Positions 26,310 through 33,805 of a DNA stretch of 63,307 nucleotides are shown here, piece after piece; position 1 is the stretch's first letter, and each line of letters begins with the position of its first letter. The stretch covers positions 1 to 63,307 of the forward strand of contig JAGAUT010000062.1 in the NCBI GenBank assembly GCA_017620655.1, read 5' to 3'. The notes beneath the pieces are model-generated. The model was given only the letters and a program-made list of their open reading frames with translations. It searched no databases and had not been told where the DNA came from. Source of the DNA: Clostridia bacterium (GTDB lineage: Bacteria > Bacillota > Clostridia > Oscillospirales > CAG-382). The position numbers and the translations under genes are program-made.

Positions 26310-26377
26310 CAATTCACGGGATACCAATCATGTAATCCTGCCGTGCTTTTCGCACAAACAAGCTAACATAAAAAACA

Positions 26378-26406
26378 AATCCTGCTCTCTTAGGGCAGGA
26401 TTTTTT
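26378..26406 (+). terminator. Terminator of the pflBA operon
   Basis: AATCCTGC pairs with GCAGGATT around a nine-base loop, followed by T. The 68 bases between pflA and this stem hold no gene. Confidence 0.85.
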
Positions 26407-26407
26407 A

Positions 26408-26436
26408 TTGACATAATTATGTATGTATGCTAAAAT
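26408..26436 (+). promoter_or_regulatory. Promoter of the rhamnosidase-like gene
   Basis: TTGACA, a 17-bp spacer and TAAAAT, 35 bp before the start codon. Confidence 0.75.
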
Positions 26437-26471
26437 TTAGATAAACAATTTTGCCCCTATGGAGGAAGACT

Positions 26472-28589
26472 ATGACATTTACAGAACGTTGGATTTGGTT
26501 ACCGAAAGAAAAGTACGAAAGATATCAGACAACTGCTTTTTCGTGCGGAGGAGATCCCGAAGAATACAACTATACGGTGGCAGAATTCAAGAAGACATAT
26601 ACATTTGAAAAAAAGATAAAAAAAGCAACATTACGTTATTCTGCAGACACGGCATTCCACCTTTTCTGCAATGAAAAAATGATTGATTTCGGTCCTGTAG
26701 TCGTTGGCGGTGATTTTTTGGAATGTCACAGAAGCAGGGATTTATGGTATGCTTCATTCTCGGAAGTCGAACCCGATTCGAACGTTCTTGACATTTTTGC
26801 AAGAGTCAAGATGATGCCCATTGAACTTTGTGAATATTCAAAGGGCAAAGGCGGATTTATGCTGACGGGTCACGTTGAGTTTGAAGACGGCACAAAGCAG
26901 GTTATTTTTACAGACAGCTCTTGGCTTTGCAGAAGAAACAATGCATATATTGCTCCCAAGGTATACGACACATCGGTAAAGTCCGATGGTTTTGTTAATG
27001 CAAGGATTCAGGACAATGTGTGGTTCTGCGAGGATTCTCCCATTCCGAACAGAGAAGCTGAAGAAATCATTCCCGACGGAAATGTTATTAAGCTAAAGCC
27101 GGGTGAAGAAAAAAAGGTTACTCTCACATTTGACAAGATTTATGCCTGTTTTGTAAAGGCTGCGTGTAAGACTGAAGGCATTGTGAAAGTAAAGGTTCAC
27201 TGTACGGAATGCGGTGAAGAAGGTTCATATGAAAACTTAACATTTGACGGTGACGGTGAGTACCGCAGTTTTGAGCTACATTCGGCAGGCAAATTTGAGG
27301 TTGAAGTTAAAAATGAATCGGATAAAGATGCCGAGGTTTCGATAAGTCTTCTATTCCCCCACTATCCTGTTGACAAAGAAGCAAAAACGGTTACAAACGA
27401 CGAAGAGCTTAACAAAGTTCTTGATGTATGCCGTCACACCCTGAAGGTTTGCAGGCAGACCCATCACCTTGACTCTCCGCGTCATTCCGAGCCGCTTGCC
27501 TGCACAGGCGACTACTATATCGAAACTCTTATGACGCTGTTTTCCTTTGGCGATATGAGACTTTCTGAGCTTGACATAAAAAGAACCGCCGAGCTTATTA
27601 TAAAGAACGACGGTAAAATGTACCATACTACCTACAGTCTTATCTGGGTGCAGATGCTATACGATGTATACATGTTCACTGGCAACAAAAAGCTGCTTTG
27701 CGACTGCCTTGAGGCTTTAATGATACTTATGCACCGCTTCAGCACCTACGTGACAGAGCTTGGCATTATCGACAATCCACCAAACTACATGTTTGTAGAC
27801 TGGATTTTCATCGACGGTCACTCAATGCATCATCCCCCAAAGGCTCTGGGTCAGACTTGTCTCAATATGTTCTACCACGGTGCTCTTGACTATGCCGAAA
27901 GAATCTACACAATACTTGGCGAAGATGCTATGGCAAAGGATGCAAAGCAAAAGCGTGCTTCTCTGAAAGAGAACATTGACAGGCTTTTGTACGACAACGA
28001 AAAGGGCATCTATTTTGAAGGCTTAAATCACAGTATTCCTGAAGAGCAGGTTTGCGACTGGGAACAGCCGCAGAATGTTGACAAAAGATACTATCTTCCC
28101 CATTCAAACATTCTCGCCTGTTGCTACGGAGTCTGTGACGGAGACAAGGCAAAACGTATTCTTACAAGGGTTATGCGTGACGAATGGCCATGTTCATTCC
28201 AGCCTTATTTTGCTCACTTTATGTTTGAAGCACTCTACAAGGCAGGACTTCGTGACGAATTTACACTTGAACTTGCACAACGTTGGAAGGCACCCATAAT
28301 GGAATGTGACAAGGGTCTTGTGGAAGGCTTCATCAGTCCCGACAAAAACTACACCTTTGACCATTCACACGCATGGGGCGGAACACCTTTATACTCGCTT
28401 CCAAAGGCTCTTTGCGGATTTGAGGTTGTTGAGCCTGCCATGAAAAAGATCCGGCTTAATCCTAGTCTTATTGGCCTTGACAGGGCAATAGTTGAAATTC
28501 CTACACCCTACGGTGACATTGTTGTTGAGCAGGAAAAAGGAAAGGATACAAAGATTACTGCTCCCGATAGAATTGAAATAGTCAGATAA
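26472..28589 (+). CDS. Alpha-L-rhamnosidase-like glycosidase (six-hairpin superfamily)
   Basis: The 705-residue product has beta-sandwich domains in its first half (F-E-K-K-I-K-K-A-T-L-R-Y-S-A-D, about residues 35-300) and an (alpha/alpha)6 barrel in the second half, the order seen in GH78 rhamnosidases. The segment H-L-D-S-P-R-H-S-E-P-L-A-C-T-G-D sits where GH78 enzymes usually have D-C-P-Q-R-x-E-R-L-G-W-T-G-D, so the catalytic region is conserved but altered. The C-terminal F-D-H-S-H-A-W-G-G-T-P also fits the family. There is no signal peptide. GGAGG precedes the ATG at 26472. It could act on rhamnose-containing oligosaccharides in the cytoplasm; the exact substrate is unknown. Confidence 0.78.
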   Translation: MTFTERWIWLPKEKYERYQTTAFSCGGDPEEYNYTVAEFKKTYTFEKKIKKATLRYSADTAFHLFCNEKMIDFGPVVVGGDFLECHRSRDLWYASFSEVEPDSNVLDIFARVKMMPIELCEYSKGKGGFMLTGHVEFEDGTKQVIFTDSSWLCRRNNAYIAPKVYDTSVKSDGFVNARIQDNVWFCEDSPIPNREAEEIIPDGNVIKLKPGEEKKVTLTFDKIYACFVKAACKTEGIVKVKVHCTECGEEGSYENLTFDGDGEYRSFELHSAGKFEVEVKNESDKDAEVSISLLFPHYPVDKEAKTVTNDEELNKVLDVCRHTLKVCRQTHHLDSPRHSEPLACTGDYYIETLMTLFSFGDMRLSELDIKRTAELIIKNDGKMYHTTYSLIWVQMLYDVYMFTGNKKLLCDCLEALMILMHRFSTYVTELGIIDNPPNYMFVDWIFIDGHSMHHPPKALGQTCLNMFYHGALDYAERIYTILGEDAMAKDAKQKRASLKENIDRLLYDNEKGIYFEGLNHSIPEEQVCDWEQPQNVDKRYYLPHSNILACCYGVCDGDKAKRILTRVMRDEWPCSFQPYFAHFMFEALYKAGLRDEFTLELAQRWKAPIMECDKGLVEGFISPDKNYTFDHSHAWGGTPLYSLPKALCGFEVVEPAMKKIRLNPSLIGLDRAIVEIPTPYGDIVVEQEKGKDTKITAPDRIEIVR

Positions 28590-28594
28590 TGTAA

Positions 28595-28628
28595 AATCCC
28601 TCACCGTCCGGTGAGGGATTTCTTTTTT
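28595..28628 (+). terminator. Terminator of the rhamnosidase-like gene
   Basis: AATCCCTCACCG pairs with CGGTGAGGGATT around two bases, followed by a T-rich tract. The stem overlaps the last codons of the convergent small gene. Confidence 0.9.
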
Positions 28629-28804
28629 CCGAGTTCAATAAACGTTTCCCTGTTTTCAATAAAGACATCAAGAATATTATCAATAGCTTCTATGCATTCG
28701 GGAAGTTCCTTCGGCTTTTTGTTAATTCTGCTTACGGCATAAGTATAGCGGAAATTCTTGCCGTAATATTTCTCAATACACTCTCTGAATTCGCTTTCGG
28801 TCAT
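28601..28804 (-). CDS. Small hypothetical protein
   Basis: The 67-residue product is acidic at its N-terminus (M-T-E-S-E-F-R-E-C-I-E) and mostly helical, with a basic tail encoded within the terminator stem. I recognise no family. The ATG at 28804 follows GGAGGAG. It lies 20 bases downstream of the terminator of the candidate small RNA at 28824-28977, so its expression may depend on read-through of that terminator. Confidence 0.6.
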   Translation of the reverse strand: MTESEFRECIEKYYGKNFRYTYAVSRINKKPKELPECIEAIDNILDVFIENRETFIELGKKKSLTGR

Positions 28805-28823
28805 ATCGGGCTCCTCCGAACAT

Positions 28824-28977
28824 AAAAAAAGTGCACCGCAAAGCGATGCACGAAAAATACAACGCTCTACGCTGCAAAACGACATACTAAACATAGAGAA
28901 AGCATGTTTTAAAGAGCATGTATTTTTACCGAAGTAAAAAAAACATACTATCCCTACGTTTTTAATTGTCGTTTTGC
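28824..28977 (-). ncRNA. Candidate structured small RNA or attenuated leader
   Basis: A minus-strand promoter (29012-28984) would start transcription at about 28977, exactly at the base of a long hairpin. The outer arms TGTCGTTTTGCA and TGCAAAACGACA (28978-28967 and 28884-28873) form 12 pairs. After a small internal loop, AACGTAGGGA and AGTATGTTTT pair with TCTCTATGTT and AAAACATGCT (about 20 pairs with one T-T mismatch), and a TTTTTAC-TTCG-GTAAAAA hairpin forms at the tip. A separate terminator (GTGCATCGC/GCGGTGCAC, 28851-28831, then seven U) ends the RNA after about 154 nt. It matches no RNA family I can name; the rod shape recalls 6S RNA without proof. Confidence 0.6.
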
Positions 28978-28983
28978 AATTAC

Positions 28984-29012
28984 AGTTTATCACAATCGTA
29001 AGATAAAGTCAA
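28984..29012 (-). promoter_or_regulatory. Promoter of the candidate small RNA
   Basis: TTGACT (29012-29007), a 17-bp spacer and TAAACT (28989-28984) on the minus strand. Confidence 0.65.
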
Positions 29013-29053
29013 GCACGAAAAAAGGACATCCGCCAAGAATGTCCTTTAGATGT

Positions 29054-31072
29054 TTATTCCATTACGTCAAACTTAATTATAGCTTTGAACAAGTCTCCGT
29101 CTATGATCACATCAAAACAGCCGCCGCAGGCTTCGGTATAGCTCTTTGCTATGGCAAGTCCCAGACCGTTTCCTTCATTGCTCCTTGACTTATCTCCTCT
29201 GACGAATCTGGAAATAATCTCTTCGGCAGAAAAATCCATCGGATAGGCTGAGATATTCTTAAATTCAACAACAGCTTTATTGTCCTGATGTTTTACATTA
29301 ACAAATGCTCTTGTACCTTTCATGGAATATTTCAGAATATTACTGATGAGATTAGACATTACTCTCGACATTTTTCTACCGTCGGCAAGAACAAACACAT
29401 CCTTTTGAATGTCTGCAACAAAGGTAATACCCGACGCATCAATCTCGGCATCGTGCTCTCCGAGGGACTGGTTTACAAGCAGAGAAATATCAAGTTTTTC
29501 GCTGACAATTATTTCGTTGCCGCTCTGAACCTTTGAAATATCAAACAAATCCTGTGTAAGCATCTTTAATCTATCGCTCTTTTTAGCGATAATCGAAATA
29601 TAGTCCTTTGCTTCTTCAGGGAGATTATCAAGCTCGGACAAAAGCTGTGTATAATTGATTATTGACGTAAGCGGAGTTTTCAAATCGTGTGATACATTTG
29701 TTATGAGGTCGGTTTTCAGTCTTTCGGCTTTCATCTTTGCCGACACCGACTCGTCAAGACCTTTTGCAATTTCATTGATATTTGTCGAAAGCTTCTTCAT
29801 GTCTTCGCTTTTTGGTTCTGAAATCACGTATGAAAGATTTCCGTTTCTGACTTGAGATGCGCCCCTTGAAATTTCTTCAAAATCTTTTGCTCTGACCGAA
29901 ACAAAAAACGCTCCGCACAAAAACACAAGCACAAGCACTGCAAACCACATGCCGCTGTCTATCACACCGATTGTAAGCATTGCCACAACTGCAGTATAAG
30001 CAGTAAAAACAGACAGCAAAACAAAGGTCGTTTTACAGGCAAGAGATGAAATACAGTATTTTAATACCGACATGGAAGCTCCGGCAATTCTGCATGCTGA
30101 TTTCCAGATTTTTATCGCCGCAAATGCCGCGCCCTTAAACACATACTTCAACAGAACACAAATGATGCTTGTTTTCAAGAACGTTCCGCACTTGATTTTA
30201 CGGACAAGCGAGAACAGAGATGCAAGCACAAGCAAAACAGCAAGTGTCGATACTGTCGGAATCATAGTCTTTATCATATATTCAGGAAATCCTGTATTGA
30301 CAAGCTCATCAAAAGCTATAAATGCAAAGCCGAGTCCAAGACCAAAGAACAGTACTATCAGACAAATGTGTATTTCAACGGGAATTTTATCAAGCCACGT
30401 TTGCTTTGTTTCTCCATCAGGTCTTTTTCCGCAGGTGCACAAAAGATATATCAGGCAGGCAAGAAACACAAGCACAAGCGAAAAGCTTTGTCTGAATGTA
30501 GTATAAATTAGATTCTTCTGATAAGTCCACACAGCTTCACATTCACTGACATATTCATCTTTTAAAGCTGAATAAACCTCAATTTTATCGTCTTTATACT
30601 GTTCAAGCTCTGCATAATAATAATCATACACAAAGTTACTTGTTGTCAAATACTCTATCTGACCGTTTTCGTCTCTGAAATAATAGCTTCTGAATCGTCT
30701 GTCAAAAAGCTCCTGTTCTGTAAGCGTTTCATCATTAGTAAACACAACATCATTGATTGTCACCCTATAATCTACATTTTCAAAAGTGAATCCCTTCAAC
30801 TGACGTTCAATTACAGCCTCAAGCGGCTCTTTATCGGGATTCTCTTTATGATAGAGTACAAAGCCGTCAAAAACGCAGTCTAGCACAAGGTCGGATTGGA
30901 AATTCATATACATTGAATCGTCAAAACTCTTTTCAAAGCGGTAAATTTCTTTATCGTTTCCGAAGTATTCAATCAGACAGTCTGTGACAAGGCTCACCGT
31001 CTGGAACACACAGGCAAGCAACAACAGCAAAACTACAAATTTGGTAAATGTTGAATATATAATTTTTTTCAT
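29054..31072 (-). CDS. Sensor histidine kinase with multi-helix membrane domain
   Basis: The 672-residue product has an N-terminal helix, an extracytoplasmic part of about 160 residues, and then about six more hydrophobic helices up to residue 390. A cytoplasmic kinase follows: phosphoacceptor H462 in N-V-S-H-D-L-K-T-P-L, N box (N-L-I-S-N-I-L-K-Y) and G box (G-N-G-L-G-L-A-I-A-K). It would phosphorylate the response regulator encoded 10 bp upstream. The kinase core resembles the VanS/BceS-like class, but the sensor part is unusual and its signal unknown. Confidence 0.92.
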   Translation of the reverse strand: MKKIIYSTFTKFVVLLLLLACVFQTVSLVTDCLIEYFGNDKEIYRFEKSFDDSMYMNFQSDLVLDCVFDGFVLYHKENPDKEPLEAVIERQLKGFTFENVDYRVTINDVVFTNDETLTEQELFDRRFRSYYFRDENGQIEYLTTSNFVYDYYYAELEQYKDDKIEVYSALKDEYVSECEAVWTYQKNLIYTTFRQSFSLVLVFLACLIYLLCTCGKRPDGETKQTWLDKIPVEIHICLIVLFFGLGLGFAFIAFDELVNTGFPEYMIKTMIPTVSTLAVLLVLASLFSLVRKIKCGTFLKTSIICVLLKYVFKGAAFAAIKIWKSACRIAGASMSVLKYCISSLACKTTFVLLSVFTAYTAVVAMLTIGVIDSGMWFAVLVLVFLCGAFFVSVRAKDFEEISRGASQVRNGNLSYVISEPKSEDMKKLSTNINEIAKGLDESVSAKMKAERLKTDLITNVSHDLKTPLTSIINYTQLLSELDNLPEEAKDYISIIAKKSDRLKMLTQDLFDISKVQSGNEIIVSEKLDISLLVNQSLGEHDAEIDASGITFVADIQKDVFVLADGRKMSRVMSNLISNILKYSMKGTRAFVNVKHQDNKAVVEFKNISAYPMDFSAEEIISRFVRGDKSRSNEGNGLGLAIAKSYTEACGGCFDVIIDGDLFKAIIKFDVME

Positions 31073-31082
31073 GGCTCTTACC

Positions 31083-31763
31083 TCATATTACCTTATAGCC
31101 TATTCCCCACACTACCTTCAGGTACTTTGGCTCTTTGGGATTGATTTCAATTTTTTCTCTGATATGTCTGACATGAACTGCTATTGTACTGTCACCGACA
31201 ACGGTATCCTCATTCCAGACATTTCTGTAAATCTGTTCTGCCGAGTAAACCTTACCTCGGTTACGACAGAGAAGCTCGAGTATTTTATACTCAATAGGAG
31301 TAAGTCTTACATCCTCGCCGTCAACAAGAACTGTCCTGTTTTCCGTATTAACATAAAGTCCGTCTATGATTATTTCGCTTTTAGCTGCTGACATAGAACC
31401 AAGGGTTGTATATCTTCGTAAATGGGACTTTACCCTTGCCACAAGCTCTGAAGGGCTGAAGGGCTTTGTGACATAATCATCAGCGCCTGCACAAAGTCCC
31501 AATATTTTATCATTATCCTCAGATTTTGCCGACAGAAGAATCACAGGGATATTTCTCGATTCTCTGAGCTTCATAAGTGTTTTAATTCCATCTAAATTCG
31601 GCATCATTATATCAAGTATCATAAGATGAATCTCATTTTCCGAAAGTGCATCAAGAGCCTCAAGTCCGTCAAATGCTTTAATTACGGAATATCCTTCCGC
31701 AGACAGAAAAATAGCTATACTCTCGACTATTTCTCTGTCATCATCCACAACCAGTATGTTCAT
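31083..31763 (-). CDS. OmpR-family response regulator
   Basis: The 226-residue product has a receiver domain with the acidic pocket D7-D8-D9, phosphoacceptor D51 in L-D-I-M-M-P and K100 in T-K-P-F. A winged-helix DNA-binding domain follows (about 130-226). ATG 31763 follows GAGGTGA; a GTG three codons earlier overlaps that site. It is co-transcribed with the histidine kinase. Direct repeats just upstream suggest that it regulates its own operon. Confidence 0.95.
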   Translation of the reverse strand: MNILVVDDDREIVESIAIFLSAEGYSVIKAFDGLEALDALSENEIHLMILDIMMPNLDGIKTLMKLRESRNIPVILLSAKSEDNDKILGLCAGADDYVTKPFSPSELVARVKSHLRRYTTLGSMSAAKSEIIIDGLYVNTENRTVLVDGEDVRLTPIEYKILELLCRNRGKVYSAEQIYRNVWNEDTVVGDSTIAVHVRHIREKIEINPKEPKYLKVVWGIGYKVI

Positions 31764-31781
31764 TTCTCTCACCTCGATTTA

Positions 31782-31838
31782 AGTATATCGGATAATTCTT
31801 AAGATAACAATAAAGTAATTCTTAAGATTCGTTAAGAA
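31782..31838 (-). promoter_or_regulatory. Autoregulatory promoter region of the two-component operon
   Basis: TAATTCTTAAGAT occurs twice (31793-31805 and 31816-31828), 23 bp apart, and a third related half site GTTAAGAA is at 31831-31838. The minus-strand -10 box TATACT (31787-31782) lies just after the repeats, where the -35 box would be replaced by a bound activator. Such direct repeats two helical turns apart are typical of OmpR-family binding sites. Confidence 0.6.
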
Positions 31839-31843
31839 AAGGC

Positions 31844-31868
31844 AAAAAAAGCTCCCGAAACCGGGAGC
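31844..31868 (-). terminator. Terminator of the redox operon
   Basis: GCTCCCG (31851-31857) pairs with CGGGAGC (31862-31868); the seven A at 31844-31850 are a U tract on the minus strand, after trxA. Confidence 0.9.
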
Positions 31869-31878
31869 AAATGATTGT

Positions 31879-32184
31879 TTATTTTACAAACCTTTCAAGC
31901 TGATCAAGTGTCTGATAGCCAAGTGTCTGATTTACCTTTTGTCCATCTTTAAAAAGAAGAAGCGTCGGAATAGAGGCAACACCGTACTTAATTGCAAGAG
32001 GTGTTTCTTCATCCACATCAATCTTTACGATTTTTACATTGGGATTCTTTGCAGACAGTTCGTCAAGGAGAGGTACAAGCATTTTACAAGGTCCGCACCA
32101 TGTTGCAAAAAAGTCCACAAGCACTGTTCCTTTTGCGTTTAAAACTTCATTTTCAAATTCTGCTGTTGTTATTTTCTTAGCCAT
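31879..32184 (-). CDS. trxA: Thioredoxin
   Basis: The 101-residue product has the classical active site W29-C30-G-P-C33-K and the cis-proline segment S-I-P-T-L. It reduces protein disulfides in the cytoplasm. CGGAGG precedes the ATG. It is the last gene of an operon with a small FTR-like protein, a TlpA-like protein and CcdA. No NADPH-dependent thioredoxin reductase is encoded here, so the adjacent FTR-like protein may be its reductant, which is inference. Confidence 0.97.
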   Translation of the reverse strand: MAKKITTAEFENEVLNAKGTVLVDFFATWCGPCKMLVPLLDELSAKNPNVKIVKIDVDEETPLAIKYGVASIPTLLLFKDGQKVNQTLGYQTLDQLERFVK

Positions 32185-32199
32185 TACATTTTCCTCCGT

Positions 32200-32397
32200 T
32201 TATTTAGATTTATAATAAAGCATACAGTGGCAGAAACCTTCAAAATCAGGGTCTGCAATCTGAGCCTTAAATTCATCGCACATACATTTGTATTCCTCGG
32301 TTCTTGCAAGTCTGCAGGGACAGTAACCGCCCGTGCGCTTGAGACCTTCCTTAATTGTTTTAACAACCTCTTTATCCGGGTTAAGCTTTACTGCCAT
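32200..32397 (-). CDS. Miniature ferredoxin:thioredoxin-reductase catalytic-like protein
   Basis: The 65-residue product has three Cys-x-Cys pairs: C26-P-C28-R, C38-M-C40 and C56-H-C58-M-L-Y. The first and last match the CPC and CHC motifs of the ferredoxin:thioredoxin reductase catalytic subunit, which hold a 4Fe-4S cluster and the active disulfide. The gaps differ from the plant and cyanobacterial enzyme: 9 and 15 residues here against 16 and 8 there, with the same sum. The length is about half that of the known subunit. Its ribosome binding site is inside the end of the tlpA-like gene. It precedes trxA by 15 bp, so electron transfer to thioredoxin is a strong hypothesis. Confidence 0.8.
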   Translation of the reverse strand: MAVKLNPDKEVVKTIKEGLKRTGGYCPCRLARTEEYKCMCDEFKAQIADPDFEGFCHCMLYYKSK

Positions 32398-32399
32398 TT

Positions 32400-33020
32400 T
32401 TATTCCTCCGTTATAACTGTCTTCATTGCTTCTTCAAGTGCCTCTTCGGGAAGAACTCCCATCTGATATCCATATATTTCGCCGCCTTTATACATAACAA
32501 AGGTAAGCGGAATTGATGAGGCTCCGAAAGTATATGAGGCAATCTGCGTTTTATCGAAATATACAGGAAAACCAAAACCGTTTTCTTTAATAAAATCCGC
32601 AACAGTTTCCTCGCTGTCAGACACATTCAGCATCACAAAATTAACCTTATCTTTATACTTGTCATAAAGTCTGTCAAAGCCGGGCATTTCGGATTTACAG
32701 GGACCACACCAGGTTGCCCAGAAATTGAGAACTAACGGCTTATCAAAAAAGTCTGAAAGCATTACGGCATTTCCGTCAGCATCGTAAAATTCAACGTCCG
32801 GTACCATATTATCGGTCCGTTCCTGCTCATGTTCCTGCTCATGTTTCTGTTCGGGTTCAGGGGCTGTACCATCGTTTTTATTCTCATCTTTATCCACCGT
32901 CTGCATCTGAAAATTACTGTGTGTATAATCCTCATACAACTCATCATATATAAAAAACGCACCGACAAGAAGACCTATAAGCACAACGCTCAAAACAGCA
33001 AACAACACTTTTTTATTCAT
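32400..33020 (-). CDS. Membrane-anchored thioredoxin-like (TlpA/ResA) protein
   Basis: The 206-residue product has one N-terminal membrane helix (about 5-24), a Glu/His/Gln-rich linker (about 50-70) and an extracytoplasmic thioredoxin fold with W104-C105-G-P-C108. The family reduces or isomerises exported disulfides with electrons from CcdA. The ATG at 33020 follows GGTGG, 10 bp after the ccdA stop. It lies in one operon with ccdA, the FTR-like gene and trxA, which together would carry electrons from the cytoplasm across the membrane. Confidence 0.92.
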   Translation of the reverse strand: MNKKVLFAVLSVVLIGLLVGAFFIYDELYEDYTHSNFQMQTVDKDENKNDGTAPEPEQKHEQEHEQERTDNMVPDVEFYDADGNAVMLSDFFDKPLVLNFWATWCGPCKSEMPGFDRLYDKYKDKVNFVMLNVSDSEETVADFIKENGFGFPVYFDKTQIASYTFGASSIPLTFVMYKGGEIYGYQMGVLPEEALEEAMKTVITEE

Positions 33021-33030
33021 AAACACCACC

Positions 33031-33683
33031 TCATGAAAAGAGTGAAAGGAATTTATTCATTACACCGAATGCCATACATATTCCGACAATTATCAGAAAC
33101 ACTCCGCAAACAGTGTTTATAACCCTATAATGCTTTTTGATTAAGCCAAACACGCCCGACAAAGAGTCGAGAAGAATTGCCGATATAACAAACGGAATTC
33201 CAAGACCAAGCGAATAGAACAGCAAAAGAAGCGCTCCTTTGCCTGCTCCGCCGGAGCTTGCCGCATGCATAAGTGCCGAGCCAAGAAATGCACCGACGCA
33301 TGGAGTAAGACTTACAGAGTAAATCATACCGAAAACAAATGCAGAAAAAGCACTTGTTATGTCGGATGTTTTACCCACACCTTTCAGAAATGAAAGAGGA
33401 ATTATTTCAAGATATGAGAGTCCGAACAGGACTACTATAAGACCGCATGCTATATTCAGTATTACCGAAAACCTGGAGAGAAACGTGCCGATTGCTCCTG
33501 CAAATACACCGAGAAGTGTAAACACAAGCGTAAAACCGACAACAAAGCACAAAGCACGCACAAGAACATTCTGCTTTTCTCCCTATTACCCGCAAAATAG
33601 GACACATATATCGGAAGCATGGGTAGCATACAGGGTGAAATGAATGAAATTATACCCTCAATGAAAGTAAGAAAATATTCCAT
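33031..33683 (-). pseudogene. ccdA: CcdA-type thiol-disulfide transporter with a -1 frameshift
   Basis: The N-terminal part (from 33683, GAGG before the ATG) reads F-I-S-P-C-M-L-P-M-L-P-I-Y-V-S-Y-F-A-G-N-R-E-K, with the first conserved cysteine. The rest, in another frame, reads N-V-L-V-R-A-L-C-F-V-V-G-F and later S-L-T-P-C-V-G-A-F with the second cysteine. The frames join if the run of four A (33578-33575 on the minus strand) had five A, giving R-E-K-K-Q-N-V-L. The complete protein would have about 217 residues and six helices, normal for CcdA. As written it is truncated after about 58 codons. Slippage in the A run, a real mutation or a sequencing error are all possible. Confidence 0.85.
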
Positions 33684-33722
33684 ATGAGACCTCATTTATA
33701 TTTTTGTATTGATTACAAATTT

Positions 33723-33751
33723 ATTATACAACCAATCGATGATTTTGTCAA
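33723..33751 (-). promoter_or_regulatory. Promoter of the redox operon
   Basis: TTGACA (33751-33746), a 17-bp spacer and TATAAT (33728-33723) on the minus strand. Confidence 0.8.
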
Positions 33752-33768
33752 GTGTTTTTTTATTATTC

Positions 33769-33799
33769 AAAAAAGGCTTCCGATATCTCACGAAAGCCT
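33769..33799 (-). terminator. Terminator of the hydrolase operon
   Basis: AGGCTTCC (33774-33781) pairs with GGAAGCCT-like GAAAGCCT (33792-33799); the A run at 33769-33773 is a U tract on the minus strand. Confidence 0.7.
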
Positions 33800-33805
33800 G
33801 AAAGT

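Noticed and set aside
28873..28978. The long hairpin taken as a miniature inverted-repeat transposon
   Set aside because: No target-site duplication is visible and the promoter start coincides with the base of the stem, which favours an RNA gene. It is not excluded, because I cannot search the rest of the genome.
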